Below, one piece after another: positions 1-11,833 of a stretch of 64,000 nucleotides of DNA. Position 1 is the first letter of the stretch. The number at the start of each line of letters is the position of its first letter. The notes beneath the pieces were generated by a model that did no database searches, was not told the DNA's origin, and saw nothing but the letters and a program-made list of their open reading frames with translations. Made by a program: the position numbers and the translations under genes. Origin of the DNA: Lumnitzera littorea. Its lineage: Eukaryota; Streptophyta; Magnoliopsida; Myrtales; Combretaceae. The stretch is from positions 52,624,336-52,688,335 of the forward strand of contig JAMXBB010000010.1 of the NCBI GenBank assembly GCA_024138015.1, in the 5' to 3' direction.

Positions 1-1478
1 AAATGTGATTTAATTGAATAAAAGCATGTTTCGATATGATCGAAATGATAAATTATACATAATAATATAATTACGTATATTATTAATATTTAATAACTTA
101 ACTTTACTTATATAATAAAACTATATCTTATTATATAAGGAAAATAATAATATACCTTATATGTATATATATATATATATATATAACCATTTAATGAAAT
201 ACTTTTAGATAGAATTCTAATATTTTCATAATTCTTATAAAGACTAAATTTGGGTTTTTTATATATATAAGGTCTCTTAATAATCAGGGCATTAAAGATA
301 CTAATCTTCAGTAGTAAGCGTTTAGACAAGTAAGTTGAGATCATGGTTTTACTGCTTGTTGGAATACTGTATTAAAGTATCTTGAAGCTTAAGAGTACTT
401 GATTGTGGTTATAAGTTAGTTGTTTGTGTACATGCTATGTGTATGATCGATAATTTGATTATGAGAAGAGTTAAACTCCTTGGAGTGTTGTTCTACATGA
501 TTGCATTGTTACTGTATTGTGTAAACTTGGTTGATTACCCCTAAATGAAACTAATAGTGATTTAACCACTAATGCAACCGAGCATATCTATCAACTGTTA
601 GGGGAAATGATTAGGAATGTCAAGTTAAATACGGACTCCTTTTGATGAGGATAGCTGAAATGATACTTTCCCCATTCTTAGTCGAACTAAGTGACAGAAG
701 AGGAAGTCGTGGCAAGGGTAGGGGTTGTGGTTTGAAGGTGGTCATGGGATGAGGGTATTCTTTATTGCACAAGCCTAGGTTTGGTTTGATTTGATTTGAG
801 TTGCGATAAAACTCTTTAATCTAGGTTGGAGTAGATGTAATTTCTTTGACCTCACAATGGATCGGATAATATTTGTGCGATGTTTCAAGTGATTAATTGT
901 ATTGCATTTTATCATAATTAATAACCTTATTTATGATTATATGGTATTTTTCTGACTTCATCTCACTTATTGAGTTAGTTATGCTCACATTCCCATAGAC
1001 TCTTTTGCAGGTGACGAGTGAAGATTAGGATGTCCAAATATCACCACCCTTAGGTTAGTGTGCTATTGCTTGGGAAAGTGAGGAACAAGGAATCCACTGA
1101 ATCTGGGCTTTTGACTTTTCTTTTGAGTTTTGAGGAAACTAAATGGGAATTCCTTAGAATGCCCACTAGTTTTCTAATTTATTGTAAATAGACTTCCAAA
1201 CCTATAGCATTTGGTAAACTCTAATTGTAAATTATAAATGTAAGTGTGAAATGTTTATGTAAATACTATTGTGTTATTGGACAATAGGCTATACAAAATA
1301 TGTATTTTGTAAAGCTATACCATAGGTTTGATTATTTACAAGTATTAGAATAGATGCTTTAAGTTGGTTAAGTCATGTACATCTTGTGTGGACTATAACT
1401 ATGATAACAGTTGTGAGGTCAACTTATATTTTAGGTTAGTTTACATGGCGGGATTGTTACAACTTCTTCTGTTCAGGG
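1..1478. other. AT-rich stretch, possibly a chromovirus LTR piece
   Basis: No coding frame is convincing here. A TA dinucleotide run lies near 164-184. Around 955-1020 the text resembles the leader found in some plant Tekay/Del LTRs: a short TTATGCTCAC-like word followed by TTTTGCAGGTGACGAG. The segment runs up to GGGTGTGACA near 1476-1485, which looks like an LTR end of that lineage. This is recollection of the family style, not a match to a second copy in the window, because none is present. It could equally be unique intergenic DNA. Confidence 0.3.
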
Positions 1479-3394
1479 TGTGACATTCTCTAGAAATCTC
1501 ACATTTTCCTCCTAGTTCAACCAACTTGAACATTGATTTCAAGCCCCTTATTGTTGCAATTTTGTCAAATTAATGGCAAAGTTGCAAACTTGCCATAGAA
1601 TGCTATGTATTGAATTCAAAAACTCATCCAAATATAAGCATTTAGAGCATTAAATCAGTAGTGAAAAATTGGAAAAAAGAAATTAGCAATTAAGGATTTA
1701 CATTTAATCCAATTTTTAACCTTCCATGGTTAACTAAGTTGTTTTTAGTATAAAATGAGGTTGGGAAATTCGTTTGAAAGCACATCAACAATCCCAAGAA
1801 ACTCTCTTTGTAATTTCCAAACCATTTCTCTCTCTCACCACCATTGAACCCCTTTCTCTTTTAACACATTGTCGACTCATGCCCACTGCACAGTTTCGAC
1901 ATACACATCTTACATACTTACAAATAGCCCACCCATACTCCATACATATCCATGAACAATGATAGCCATATCGACAAGCACCATAAGGCTGAGACCCTAG
2001 ATGCCATAGGCACCATGCGAACTCCACCAACAACCACCACGTCCTTAACCTAAACTACTTATCCTATAGAATTCTCCATCCCTTGAAACCCCTAGATACA
2101 CCCTGATTGAGCTTCAGCTACTAACACGTGAATTGCATATCACCACCACTGTCAGCCTAACATCAAACCACCATAGAATGGCCACTTTAGACTACGACGT
2201 TTGTCCTAGCCCCCTCATCTCCAATTTGAAACTCATAAAAACATAATCTTCCTCTTGAAACGCCATCGATAAACCACCAAACCGTATCCTTGCCAAAGCT
2301 GCTGTAGAAGAGAGCTTGGGACTCAACTGAACCAACCCGAAGACTTAGATCTGAATCGCTCTAACCTACGTGCTCCTTGGGTTCGACCCTAGCTTGATTT
2401 TTTTTCGATTTTTTAGTGTATATATATATATTTTGTTTATTTATTGTAATTTGTCATTATGAAAAAAAAAAACAGAAAAAAGAAAAAGAAGAAAGACAAA
2501 AAGAAAAAAAAAAAAAGAAGAAGAAGAAGAAAAGAAAATAAAGAAAAAAAAGAGAGAGGAAAGAAGAAGTTTAGTTTTATTTTTATTTATTTTTACATTG
2601 TAAGTAAAATAAAAGGAAATAATAATAATAAACAACTAAAAAATAAAAATAATAAAATAGAAAATAAGAATAAATAAATAATAAAGTCATTTTATCACTT
2701 AGAAAACCTTTTTTCAAATAAATAAAAATAAACCAACTCCTTTTCACAATTTTGATTCTCTTAGAACTTTCTAAAAATAAACTTAATTTAAGACCCTTCT
2801 AGAGATTTTCAAAATAAATGAAATGGCTAAAGACGTAAACTCGACCATATTTCAAGTTTAAAATAAATCAACACACATAACTTTTCAGAATAAACTACGG
2901 AAAGTCTGATTCTTAATAAAGAGTACGCAGGTACTTACGAGGCAACTTAAAATAGGGAAAACCTTTTTTTTTTTTTTTCCCTTTCAATAAATATTTTCAA
3001 TTTATTATTTTTGTACAAATAAATTGATTTTAATTATAAGTTTAGAATTAGTGATTGAATTTCGTTTTAAAAAGGGTAATTTTGAAAAGTAAAATTAGAA
3101 TCAGAAAGTTAAAAAGTAGTACTCATCAAGGGTTTAAAAAAGTTAGCCCTCGAACTCAAAAATCTGATTTTCAAAACTGTTTTATAAAATTTGTTTTATC
3201 AAAAGATTAGTATCCAAGTTATAATTAATCAACCCAATTGGTTATGGCTTAACTCTTTTTCTCGACTATGGTCGAGTGGCGACTCTAAATAATTTTTCAA
3301 GTTTTTCTTAACTCCTAGTCAAAAGGTTAGTATTAAATGGGATAAAGTTTAATATTGATTAGGTTAAGGAAACTAGGAAAAATCAAGCTCAACA
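1479..3394 (+). mobile_element. LTR-like sequence A (Tat-type LTR, left edge unresolved)
   Basis: The right half matches the 3' parts of the other TGTAGACACC-type LTRs in this window. It has the box with GTACGCAGGTACTTACGAGG (2924-2943), a block ending in TCAACCCAATTGG (near 3229-3241), the TGGCGACTC box (about 3267) and an end like AAATCAAGCTCAACA at 3380-3394. A TATA-like word (GTATAAAATGAGG, about 1748) precedes a CA- and ACC-rich stretch (1770-2330) as in its relatives. I could not find the usual TGTAGACACC start, so the left boundary at 1479 is a guess and the unit may be truncated. It abuts a gag fragment with no leader, which suggests insertion into an older element. Confidence 0.5.
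2455..2690. repeat. Purine-rich low-complexity tract
   Basis: An almost pure A/G strand (2459-2570) is followed by AAT and AAATAA runs. It gives open frames on both strands rich in Lys and Arg, or Phe and Ser, that are composition artefacts and not genes. It lies inside LTR-like sequence A, where its relatives also carry long A/T and GA tracts. Confidence 0.85.
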
Positions 3395-3582
3395 GAGAGC
3401 ACCTCCCAATATCGTTAAGCATTTATGAGACATTGGAAGTGGTGAACTCAAGAAAATATTGCAACTACCATAGAGCACATGTATACAACATTGACGACTT
3501 TCGCTACCTCAAGAACATAGTTGAAGGCCTTGTTTGCAAAGGCCACATGACTATTCGTGTAATGGGGATTAGACATCCATAA
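3395..3582 (+). pseudogene. Tat-like gag zinc-knuckle fragment
   Basis: Translation around 3451-3546 reads RKYCNYHRAHVYNIDDF, then LKNIVEGLVCKGH. In Tat and Ogre-like gag proteins the matching stretch is a CX2-3H knuckle followed by an acidic EDC and a helix ending in a basic GH or GY step. The spacing matches, but the second Cys has become Phe and one His is lost, so the knuckle is broken. The fragment starts at the end of LTR-like sequence A and ends about 15 bases before integrase sequence, so protease, reverse transcriptase and RNase H are missing between them. It is a remnant of the same element as the integrase that follows. Confidence 0.6.
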
Positions 3583-3591
3583 TCACTTCTC

Positions 3592-4372
3592 GAAAGCCTT
3601 AGCAGGTCGACAGTTCATCTTGGTGGTAGTGGACTACTTCACCAAGTAGGTAGATGCATTGGCTGTTGCGACCATCATAGCTCGAGCCGCTGAAGGGTTC
3701 ATGCTCACCAACATACCGTCCCGTTTCGGAGTACCATATAGGTTGATTACTAACAATGGGAGGCAATTTGATAGTAATCATTTTAGGGACGTTTGCAATA
3801 AGCATAATATCAAGTTACACTACACCTTAGTAGCCCATCCTTAGACCAACAGCTAAGTTAAGGCTATCAACAAGATAATTCTCAACAGTTTGAAGAAGAG
3901 GGTGGAACAAGTAGGAGGTGGATGGGCTAACGAACTTCCCAACATACTTTGGGGTTACCTCACGATGCATAGGACCTGATTAGAGAGACTCCTTTCCACC
4001 TCGCATTTGGAGTAGAAGCTGTCCTCCTTATTGAGTTGGAATTACCCACCAGCATGATGCAACACTTTGACTTAAACACTAATTACATGGCCTTACAAGC
4101 GAGCCTTGATATTATCGACAAAGTTCGTGACACTATGCAGGCATACATCGTAACCTATCAGCAGCGAGTCGCTTGATACTACAACCGTAGAGTGTAGAAA
4201 GTTAAAGGTTATTGACTCAAAAGAAAGGCTAGGAAGCTTGGTCCCAATTGGGAAGAACCTATCTATGTAGTTGATGATGTGGGAAAGGGTGCTTACAAGC
4301 TCAAGACGCTAGAAGGAAGGCTCATACCCAAGGCATGGGATGCTTAGAATCTAAGACCTTATTTTCCTTAAG
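3592..4372 (+). pseudogene. Ty3/gypsy Tat-like integrase remnant
   Basis: Integrase inserts retrotransposon cDNA into the nuclear genome. The core reads FILVVVDYFTK, a broken TGG codon, then VDALAVATI; next comes FGVPYRLITNNGRQFDS, with the usual catalytic D of SDNG changed to N, then AHP and a degraded QTNGQ box, then VKAINKIILNSLKKRVEQ, which holds the region of the third catalytic acid. WANELPNILWGY follows, as is typical of the Tat, Retand and Ogre branch. The C-terminal tail (about 4225-4370) reads like GPNWEEPIYVVDDVGKGAY and then KAWDAQNLRPYF across one shift. Several in-frame stops and at least one frameshift make it inactive. No chromodomain follows, as expected for Tat. Confidence 0.85.
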
Positions 4373-4457
4373 TATAGTGACAAAAATCAAAAGCATTTGT
4401 AATCATGGTTGAATGCAATGAATTAATGAAGTTTCTGGCATTGCCTCTCTTCTTTTG

Positions 4458-4800
4458 TTGAGCCCCTAACCTTAGGTCGATTTTCATCTTTAAGCATAGC
4501 CCAAGTCAGTCCTTATACTGATGATGCAAGCACCTCTCTTAGCATTGATTTATATTGAACCCTTAACCTTGGATCGATTTTGATCCTCAAGTTTTGTCTA
4601 AGTCAGTCCTTACACTGACAACGTGGGTACCTCTCTCGGGCATCCATCTACATTGAGCCCTTAACCTTTGGTCAATTTTCATCCTATGTTTTGCCCAAGT
4701 TAGTTCCTACACTAATGACACGGGTACTCTACTTAGGCATTGATTCCCTTCATGCCCCCCTGAGTATGATTCAATTTGTCATCTTCAAGCATTTATCTAA
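4458..4800 (+). repeat. 97-bp tandem repeat downstream of integrase
   Basis: Repeat starts at 4458, 4555, 4653 and about 4749 (steps of 97, 98 and 96) share TTGAGCCC-TAACCTT, then GGTCGATTTTCATC, then AAGTCAGTCCTTACACTGA, then GGGTACCTCTC. The fourth unit is more degraded. In plant Tat and Ogre elements the segment between pol and the 3' LTR is known to be repeat-rich and hypervariable and a source of satellites. The position here, about 85 bases after the integrase end, fits that. Confidence 0.85.
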
Positions 4801-4840
4801 GTAAGACACTATCATAGTAGTTAGTAAATATAACTCGGAG

Positions 4841-6622
4841 TCAAATTGAATAACAAGAGTCGAAGAGAAGTAAACCAGTTAATGATAAGCAATCATCAAA
4901 AGAGAAAAGTTTTATTTCACTAATCAAATGAAGTACCCAATTACACCAAGGTAAAAAATATAAACGATACAAAAGTATACAACTGCCTACTACACTATGG
5001 TTATTCGTTTCGCTTGAACAACTGTTCTCAGCTTCAACTTGGCTACTTGCTTTGGAAACTCTTCCCGAAGAGGAACTCTTCTCAACTTCAACTTGGCTAG
5101 CTCTTAAGTTGTGACCTGTAACTACAACCCTAGAGTCTGGCCTAGCCAAGCCCTAAATTATAGAGCCCCTAGTAATGCCTAACCTCCAAGTGAAGGTCCC
5201 TACTCCACCTTCCAGAACCTCTCTTCTACGGAGGCAACAGTGGGGTTAGCTAATCTAGCTACTCCACATAGAGTGTCGAGCTATCTAGGCTCTGCTAGCA
5301 ATAAAGGAAGGTTGATCCTTTACCTAGAACAGACCAAAGAACTTGTGAAGTAGAGGATTCCCATAAGCACCTTGGTCCATATGATAAGGTAAAGAAAAGA
5401 CTCCCTCTGTCACCATAGTCACCATGGTCCCTTGGAGTCATCTGGAACCTTGTGCAAATGGATGCCCCTGCGGTGAAGCTATAATGAATAAGCAGTAGGC
5501 TATACCAAAACCCCCCTCTTTTGCTTGACATTATTGGGACATAAAAGGGGAAGGACCCAAAGGCTACGTATGCCTCCCGATCATAGCTTGAATTCTAACC
5601 ATCGTTGTCGAGTAGTTGTTTATGCCTTACGATCACAACTCGAATGACGAGGTCAAAGGCAACCCCTTGCTTAACTTAAGTAGCCCATCCCTTAACACGA
5701 TCGCCTTAAACATACTCATGTAAGCTTTCAAGTATACCTCACTAAAGGTGTTTGGGTGATTGGTGTGGCAAAACAAGGACCTACCTACCCCTTATATAGG
5801 AGCCATAAGAAGTCTCTAGCTATATATGTGTTAATCATTGCATGGCTCCAACGCATCAAGAACCTAAGCAATGCCTATAGAATTAATGATGAGTTGTCGG
5901 CACATTAAATACCTTCTAGAAGGCACCCTGCTCGAGGCGTTCCACTTGCTAGAAACATATGATACTTGAAATGAACTCTACAAAGAGGATAACCTCTGTT
6001 AGTAAGAGATTCACTCTATTAAAATTGCTCTACCAAGGAGATCCTATGACATTATCACAAGATGCGTTCTTATAGGCTCACCACCATACAATGCCAAGCC
6101 TTAGCAAGAACCCCAAGAATCACAATCTACTCAAGAGATAAGGCACGTTGGCCTACGAGTAAGTGTCATTGCAAGATAAGAACACTTAGACATAAATCAA
6201 GGATAAGTGTGAGGTAATAGCCTATAGGCAAACAGGCAAGTCTACAAGGAGTTATTAAAGAGTGAATACAAACCACCTACTTAGGGGTATAGAGTTCGGC
6301 TAATCTTGTAAGGAAACATAGTACATAAGCTTGTTCAGTATACATCCTCTCCTATAGAAAAGACTTAAGCAAAAAACATATGAAGTTCAAGTACATAGAC
6401 ACAGTATAAACACAACAAGTAGTGACCAAGAGAAAGGAAGCATGAAATAAAAAACAATTAATAAAACATCATTCATTCAAGTTCAAACGATTACATAAAA
6501 GGGGCTCAAGGCCAAACGAAAAATATACAAGACAAATTCAGATACGAGCATACATCGCCTATGATAACTACAAGTAACAAAAAATACAAAAGATGCTCTT
6601 AAGTATCCTTAACTTGCTGTTG
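4841..6622 (-). other. Internal region of Tat-like element, minus-strand open frames of unknown nature
   Basis: Two minus-strand open frames stand out: 5149-4841 (102 codons, Ser-rich middle, hydrophobic end) and 5531-5295 (78 codons, with DHGDYGDRGSLFF and SYGPRCLWESSTSQV). A TATA-like word (CCTATATAAG read on the minus strand, 5791-5800) lies about 260 bases upstream of the second frame. I do not recognise a domain and cannot say these are genes. The second frame has an unusual composition that may reflect an old conserved antisense stretch. The rest (5580-6622) shows nothing recognisable. Confidence 0.3.
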
Positions 6623-6973
6623 CTATTGCCGTTCTTGTTGCCGTTTTGGCTCCTGCTCAACCTTACTAGCACTACCTCTCTCCTCAAGGCTTGCATTTGA
6701 GCTACTGTTAGAAGTTCCTAACGAGTCACAGGATGACTCATCACCTGGCCTACCTCCAGCAACAACCTTGGGTTCATCAAGCCAATATAGGAAGGATAAG
6801 TTCACATTAGGCATGTTCTGTCAAACTTACATCCTTACCACCTCTACCATTACATACCTAATACTGGTAACGACCTTCTTGATCAAGGGGCCCACTAAGG
6901 TCTCTACAAAGATATTACATTTGACTTCGACCATCAAGCCTTTGCCTCTTAAGAGCTTAACCTCCTTCCTATT

Positions 6974-9252
6974 TGTAGACACCTTATTTTTGTTATTTTT
7001 TTAGTTATTTTATTTTTTATTAATTAAGCTAGGTTAATAAAAAAATAGAAAAAATAATAATAGAAAAAATTAAAAAAAAACGAAAATTAAAAAGATAAAA
7101 AAAAAATAAGTCGAGTCATATTGAGTTAAGTTGAATCAAGTCAGGATCGTTTAGTATCAAATCAGATAATGGTGAGCGATCAATTTAGTAAATTCTAAGT
7201 CATTGAAAAATTGAACTTCATTGAAATATTTTAGTCCAATCTAATATAAAATGGATTTTTATTTGATTTATAATGGGCTAAAATATGCTTAGGATTAATT
7301 AAGTGGATTATTGTGCTAAATCAAATTTGATCGAGTTAGGTCGGGAAAGTAGAAAGCCCAAGTAGGGTTTTTAGAAGTTAAGACAAATCTTTAAAGAATC
7401 AAAATTGTATCTTCCGTGTCTTAGTTTAATTGGAATCAAATCTATAATTAAAAAAAACGATATGGAAGATTTAGTTTGAGGGTCTATAAATTAACAAATG
7501 ACGTTGATGAGATTTAGATTACGCATTCCATAATTACACAACCTACATTTGTTATTAACCCTATCTCCACAATTCACTAACCCATTCCCTACGCTTAAAC
7601 ACCCCACAATTTATAACCTTAACTGTAACCTCACGATCCACAACATCCAACAGTGACTATCATGACTCCTCTATCCAATTTGCCCTTGATGCAATCCAAA
7701 CTCAATTGCTTAAACCACTGCTCCATGTCAATTCCCCTAAACGCCAAACAACACTTGACCGACAGCTCCTGCCTTCACCAATAGTAATAAGCCTTGTCCT
7801 TTGCCATCTCAATTTGTGACAGCACATATGATCCATAAACTGAATCCTTATTACCACGTCTCCCTTCCTTACATACATCAGGCTAAATCTAAAGATGTCA
7901 TAGTAGCCAAACATCCTTGCTCTTAATTGATGATCAGCACATCAACACAAACAGCCACGTGACCTCAATTCCAAACAGACGTCCCTCATCGACCAATTGC
8001 ACTTGGACATACGATAGTACTGTACACATGCTGTACATAAACACCCAATCTACGATCCAGACGTCCCTTCACCAACGTACTAACCATCATGCCCGTGATA
8101 AATGGAAACAGCATCTAATACACCTTCAATTACGCCTGTAATTAGTGAAAATAGAAGTCAATATGCCCTCGATCATACCTGTGATTAGTGGAAACAGAAG
8201 CCAACAGGCCTTCGATCACGCCCGTGATAAGTGAAAATAGAAATCGATACGCCCTCGATCATGCATGTGATAAGTGCAAATAGTAACTGACACACCTTTG
8301 ATTACGCCCGTGACCATCCGAAAACAATGTTCAACGCATGATTCGACTCATAGGTAAAAATTTTATTTTTTTATTTTATTTTATTAGTTAATTTAATTAT
8401 TTTTTCTAACTTATTTATTTATTAGTACAGGTTTTTATTATTTTCATATTGTGTGTTTTTATAGATAATTTCAATTTTTAATAAATTTGGCTTAATTACA
8501 TTTTTAGTAAGATCATATTTGTTTTTTTAGAAAATAAACGTATTTATATCGTATTTTTGAAGTTAAGACTTAAGAAAGATACTTTTTGACATATAGAGGT
8601 TTTGAAAAATGAAAAAAGATCTAAATTGAGTTTTTTTTTTTCAAAAAGATTTAGTTAGTTATGATTTTTTATTTAATTTAAGAAAATTAGATTTCTTAGG
8701 TTTTTTTTTTAAATAATAAATTGATAAAATATGTAAACCTAACTCGGTTTTTAATATAAAAATGACCCACCTACTAAAAATTTTATAAAAAAAAAAAACT
8801 ACGGCCAATTTGATTCCGAATAGCAAGTAGATAAGCACCTTCGGGGCAACCATCTAAAAATAAAAAAAAATTTCCTTTTTTTTTAGAAATTAATAATAAA
8901 AAATAATTAAAAATCATTTTTAGTTACAATTTGTGAATTTAAATATATTTTTAATATTTTTAGAAAAATTACAAAAATAAAGCCCATTAGTTTTTTTTTT
9001 TAATTTTTACTTGGTGACTTAGTCTTAATAGGTTAGCTCTCGAACTCAGTTTTCTGATTCAATTTTCTAAAAGTTAATTTTTTTTAGAATATTCGCAGAC
9101 TAGTGGTCAAATTAGGGTTTTCCAAACTGATTGGCGACTCTAATTTTTAAATTTTTTAAAAATTATTTTCTTAGTTTAATGTTGAGTAATTTATATTAAG
9201 CGGGTTGGGCTTAATATAGGTTAAATGAAAGAAATTGAAATAGGGCTCGACG
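6974..9252 (+). mobile_element. Solo LTR B (Tat-type, 2.28 kb)
   Basis: It begins TGTAGACACC at 6974 and ends near 9252 in GGGCTCGACG, a decayed form of the GGCTTGACA end of its relatives. The flanking 5-mers CTATT (6969-6973) and TTATT (9253-9257) agree at four of five positions, as expected for an aged target-site duplication. Inside are a TATA-like CTATAAATTAAC (about 7482), a CA/ACC-rich stretch (7530-8090), a 43-bp minisatellite (8091-8320), the box with GATAAGCACCTTCGGGG (about 8830) and the TGGCGACTC box (about 9133). There is no internal region next to it. It interrupts the minus-strand ORF, which rejoins in frame if the LTR and one duplication are removed. Confidence 0.8.
8091..8320 (+). 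repeat. 43-bp minisatellite inside solo LTR B
   Basis: The word GCCCGTGA or a near variant recurs at 8091, 8134, 8177, 8220, 8263 and 8306, exactly 43 bases apart each time. Each unit continues with a form of TAAGTGRAAATAG, then ACGCCCTCGATCAT. About 5.4 units are present. Point differences between units but no length change suggest expansion by unequal exchange or slippage followed by drift. Confidence 0.9.
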
Positions 9253-11816
9253 TTATTGAATTTAGCTCACACATTATCGAGTTCCTCCCCTTTAGCCTTC
9301 AGCTTGGTAGCCAGTTTACCTTCCATGACTTTGTTGGATTCTTTGGTCTTCTTCAACTCATCCTTTAGCTAATTCACCTGATAAAGAAGCTCCTTATGCT
9401 GGTGTTCTAAGTTATTGAACATAGTGGCTAAGTCATCATATACTTTCTTTTCCTCCTCCATTGCCTTCTAGAGCCTCTCCACCTCATCCCTCGCCTGACT
9501 TCCCTCTGATAGATGAATTGAGTAGTTGTAAGCTAGAATGAAATCCAATAAGTCGTACAACTACGAACATAGTACACAGTCAGTACTTGAACTAAAACTA
9601 AGCAATTCAACAGAAGTACACAAGCAGCTTACCTCATTATACTTCCTTAACATCTCCACTAAGGCCTTTACTTCGTTTTTACTTGTAATTGATTGCCCAA
9701 ACCACGCTTGTAGTTGTTTAAGCCTGTAAACAAGCCGATCCATAGGCTATGCAGGAGTTACTCACCTACCCCGATGAACCAAAGTTTTATAATACTCATC
9801 ATCAGGAATTTCAATGGTAACATAGCAACAACTTCAGGGGTTCACTCTAAACTTACTTGCTTTATGTCTACTTGAATACTTGCTGCCTTAGGGCCTTGCT
9901 TGGCGACTGCAGCCCCAGCCAAAACCTTTGCAAACATACCTTCATTAAATGCCCTAAGGTTCACTACTGAAGCCCCTAGCAGCACTCCTATCGTTACATC
10001 CCTACCCCTTGCTGAAGAACTTCGAGAAAGGTTTGCTACCTTCCACTCTTCTTCTTCAAATTTTTAGACAGGCGATGGGAACTCTCCCCCTCCCCTTCCA
10101 ACTTAGGTCGCATTCTCTTTTTAGGTCTCAAAGCACTCTTGAGTCACTTATTCTGTACAGCTAGTAGCTTCACCCTTAGTTTCTCCATCACTAACTCAGA
10201 AGCTGTAAAAGAACAAGTGAACTCCTTAGAAAGATAGACTAAAAGGAAGATAAAGTACTTACTATGCCGAGGACGAATAGCTCGATGTCCCTACCTCCAA
10301 TGGCAAGGCAACATGATGTAGTAGACAACTAACTACCCCTCCTTGATTGAGCACAACAAATACTTGTCCGCATCGCAAACAATGGCACTCTACTCTTATA
10401 TTTTGTCACAGATCGACAATGGCTTAAGCTTTCTCCAACTCGCTAAATTTAAGAGCTTGATGCTCATAATCTTGTCCTCATGCCCCAAGGCCTTCAACTT
10501 CTTACCCCAAATGGGCTACCTTTACTAGATTGGAAAATTAAGTAGCTTAGGAGCTTGAATGTAATAAAAGAATTCCTTTCACCCTTTCACCTTATTTAGA
10601 GGCTTATTAATAATATTTAGCCTTGTGCCTCGGGTAGCGGCATAAACCCACCCATCGGACACCTTCCTTACAAAGAAGAAGAGCTTAAAAAGTTGTACAG
10701 TCGGCCACCACAACTCACAAATGCATAGTACCTTAAAAGTAAGCAACTAAATTTACATGTTTGCATTTAGACTACTAGGTGCAACTTTGAAACACCTAAA
10801 GAACTTAAGCAAGAATTCTAAAAAAGGAAGTCGAAGACTGAGCTCAAATGGCTTCACATAAATTGCAAATGATCAAGCATCCCCTTTATCATATGCTCGC
10901 TTCCCATCTTAGGGCTCCTCCACTCCCCACCCTTACATTGCTCTTATATCTCGACAGATTAACCTTAACTTTTCCTTGCTAGCTACATATGGAACATAGG
11001 CCTACAACTGCTCGTTTGTGCACGTCGTCTGCAACAATTGCCTAATTTTGCCTTCCTTGCCATCCTATTGGTACGTTTCATGAGGATGTCGTAGTACACA
11101 TTCCCTCCTCTCCTCTTAAGAGAGTATTACCTCATCTTCTTCTCTTACTGCTGTTGCGATCACCACTATTGTTTCGGGGAGAGCAGGGATACCATCCCCT
11201 ACTCGGGACGAGCTTTTGTAACTTTCGTTTACCTCCCTCAAAATAGAAGGATGGAGGACTTACTCTGATCATTGGTTGTGCTTTGATCAGCTGTTGCAAG
11301 TGATCAACAGAGATTGGAAGCATATAAGACAAAATAGCTAGCTCATAAGTCAAAATTTTGGCAAATTTTCCCCATAAGTAAGCAAAATAAAGTGAGAAAT
11401 GAATATGCAGGCCCTTCTTAATATAGACAAATAAGGGGAGAAAGTAAATGATTTCTCCATTCTTGGAATACGATCCTATGATAAAACATGCACTAAATCT
11501 TAGTTGTCCATGTACCCTAATCCTCCAACTAAATGCCTTAATCAATCCTTACATATGGATCCGTGACATGGCTTAACAATGAATTATCCCACGTATATAG
11601 TTGTTCTTTACAAACCATCAATGTGCATTACATTTCCTAATGATAGCCATCATGACACATCGAGCAGTACAATGGTCACATCAATGATGCAATAACCCGA
11701 TGTATAGAAAGATGATTTGCCATATCTCAAGTAGCAGAACTGTTCCCCCATTTGGGGGTTCGGCCTTGGTTCGCTCATATCTTACAAATTATTCTCCTCA
11801 TGCCTCGAGTGCTGAT

Positions 11817-11833
11817 AAGAGTGGGGGGACAAG
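11817..11833 (+). promoter_or_regulatory. Polypurine tract before 3' LTR G
   Basis: AAGAGTGGGGGGACAAG lies immediately before TGTTAACACCC. A purine run with a G core next to a TG start is the plus-strand priming site of LTR retrotransposons. It fixes the direction of this element as + and marks the start of its 3' LTR. Confidence 0.75.

Larger units (their letters stand above)
6623..11545 (-). pseudogene. Minus-strand extra ORF: gypsy-type transposon domain plus coiled coil, split by a solo LTR
   Basis: Reading the minus strand from 11545: a 137-codon open stretch includes FVYIKKGLHIHFSLYFAYL, which aligns with the GLxxPLxxF signature of the plant gypsy-type transposon domain (Pfam PF04195 style). 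Around 10680-10530 SFFFVRKVSDGWVYAATRG and then VKG, stop, KEFFYYIQAP match the later part of that domain. Further on, 9500-9253 is a coiled coil (AMEEEKKVYDDLATMFNNL, then LKDELKKTKESNKVMEGK). A solo LTR occupies 6974-9252. Across it the frame resumes (RKEVKLLRGKG, then VEVKCNIFVETLVGP), with an acidic Ser-rich tail ending at 6623. Stops and shifts are scattered throughout. Such antisense ORFs downstream of pol are known from Tat-type elements; their function is unknown. Confidence 0.65.

Noticed and set aside
1774..2033. Overlapping 62- and 82-codon frames on opposite strands
   Set aside because: Within the leader of LTR-like sequence A; no motif and broken in related LTRs.
2441..2677. Lys/Arg-rich and Phe/Ser-rich open frames
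   Set aside because: Produced by an A/G simple-sequence tract read on both strands.
3267..3276. TGGCGACTC as a primer-binding site
   Set aside because: It resembles the arginine-tRNA site of some Tat/Ogre elements, but in the LTR copies here it lies about 100-150 bases before the LTR end defined by copy alignment and target duplications, so it is inside the LTR.
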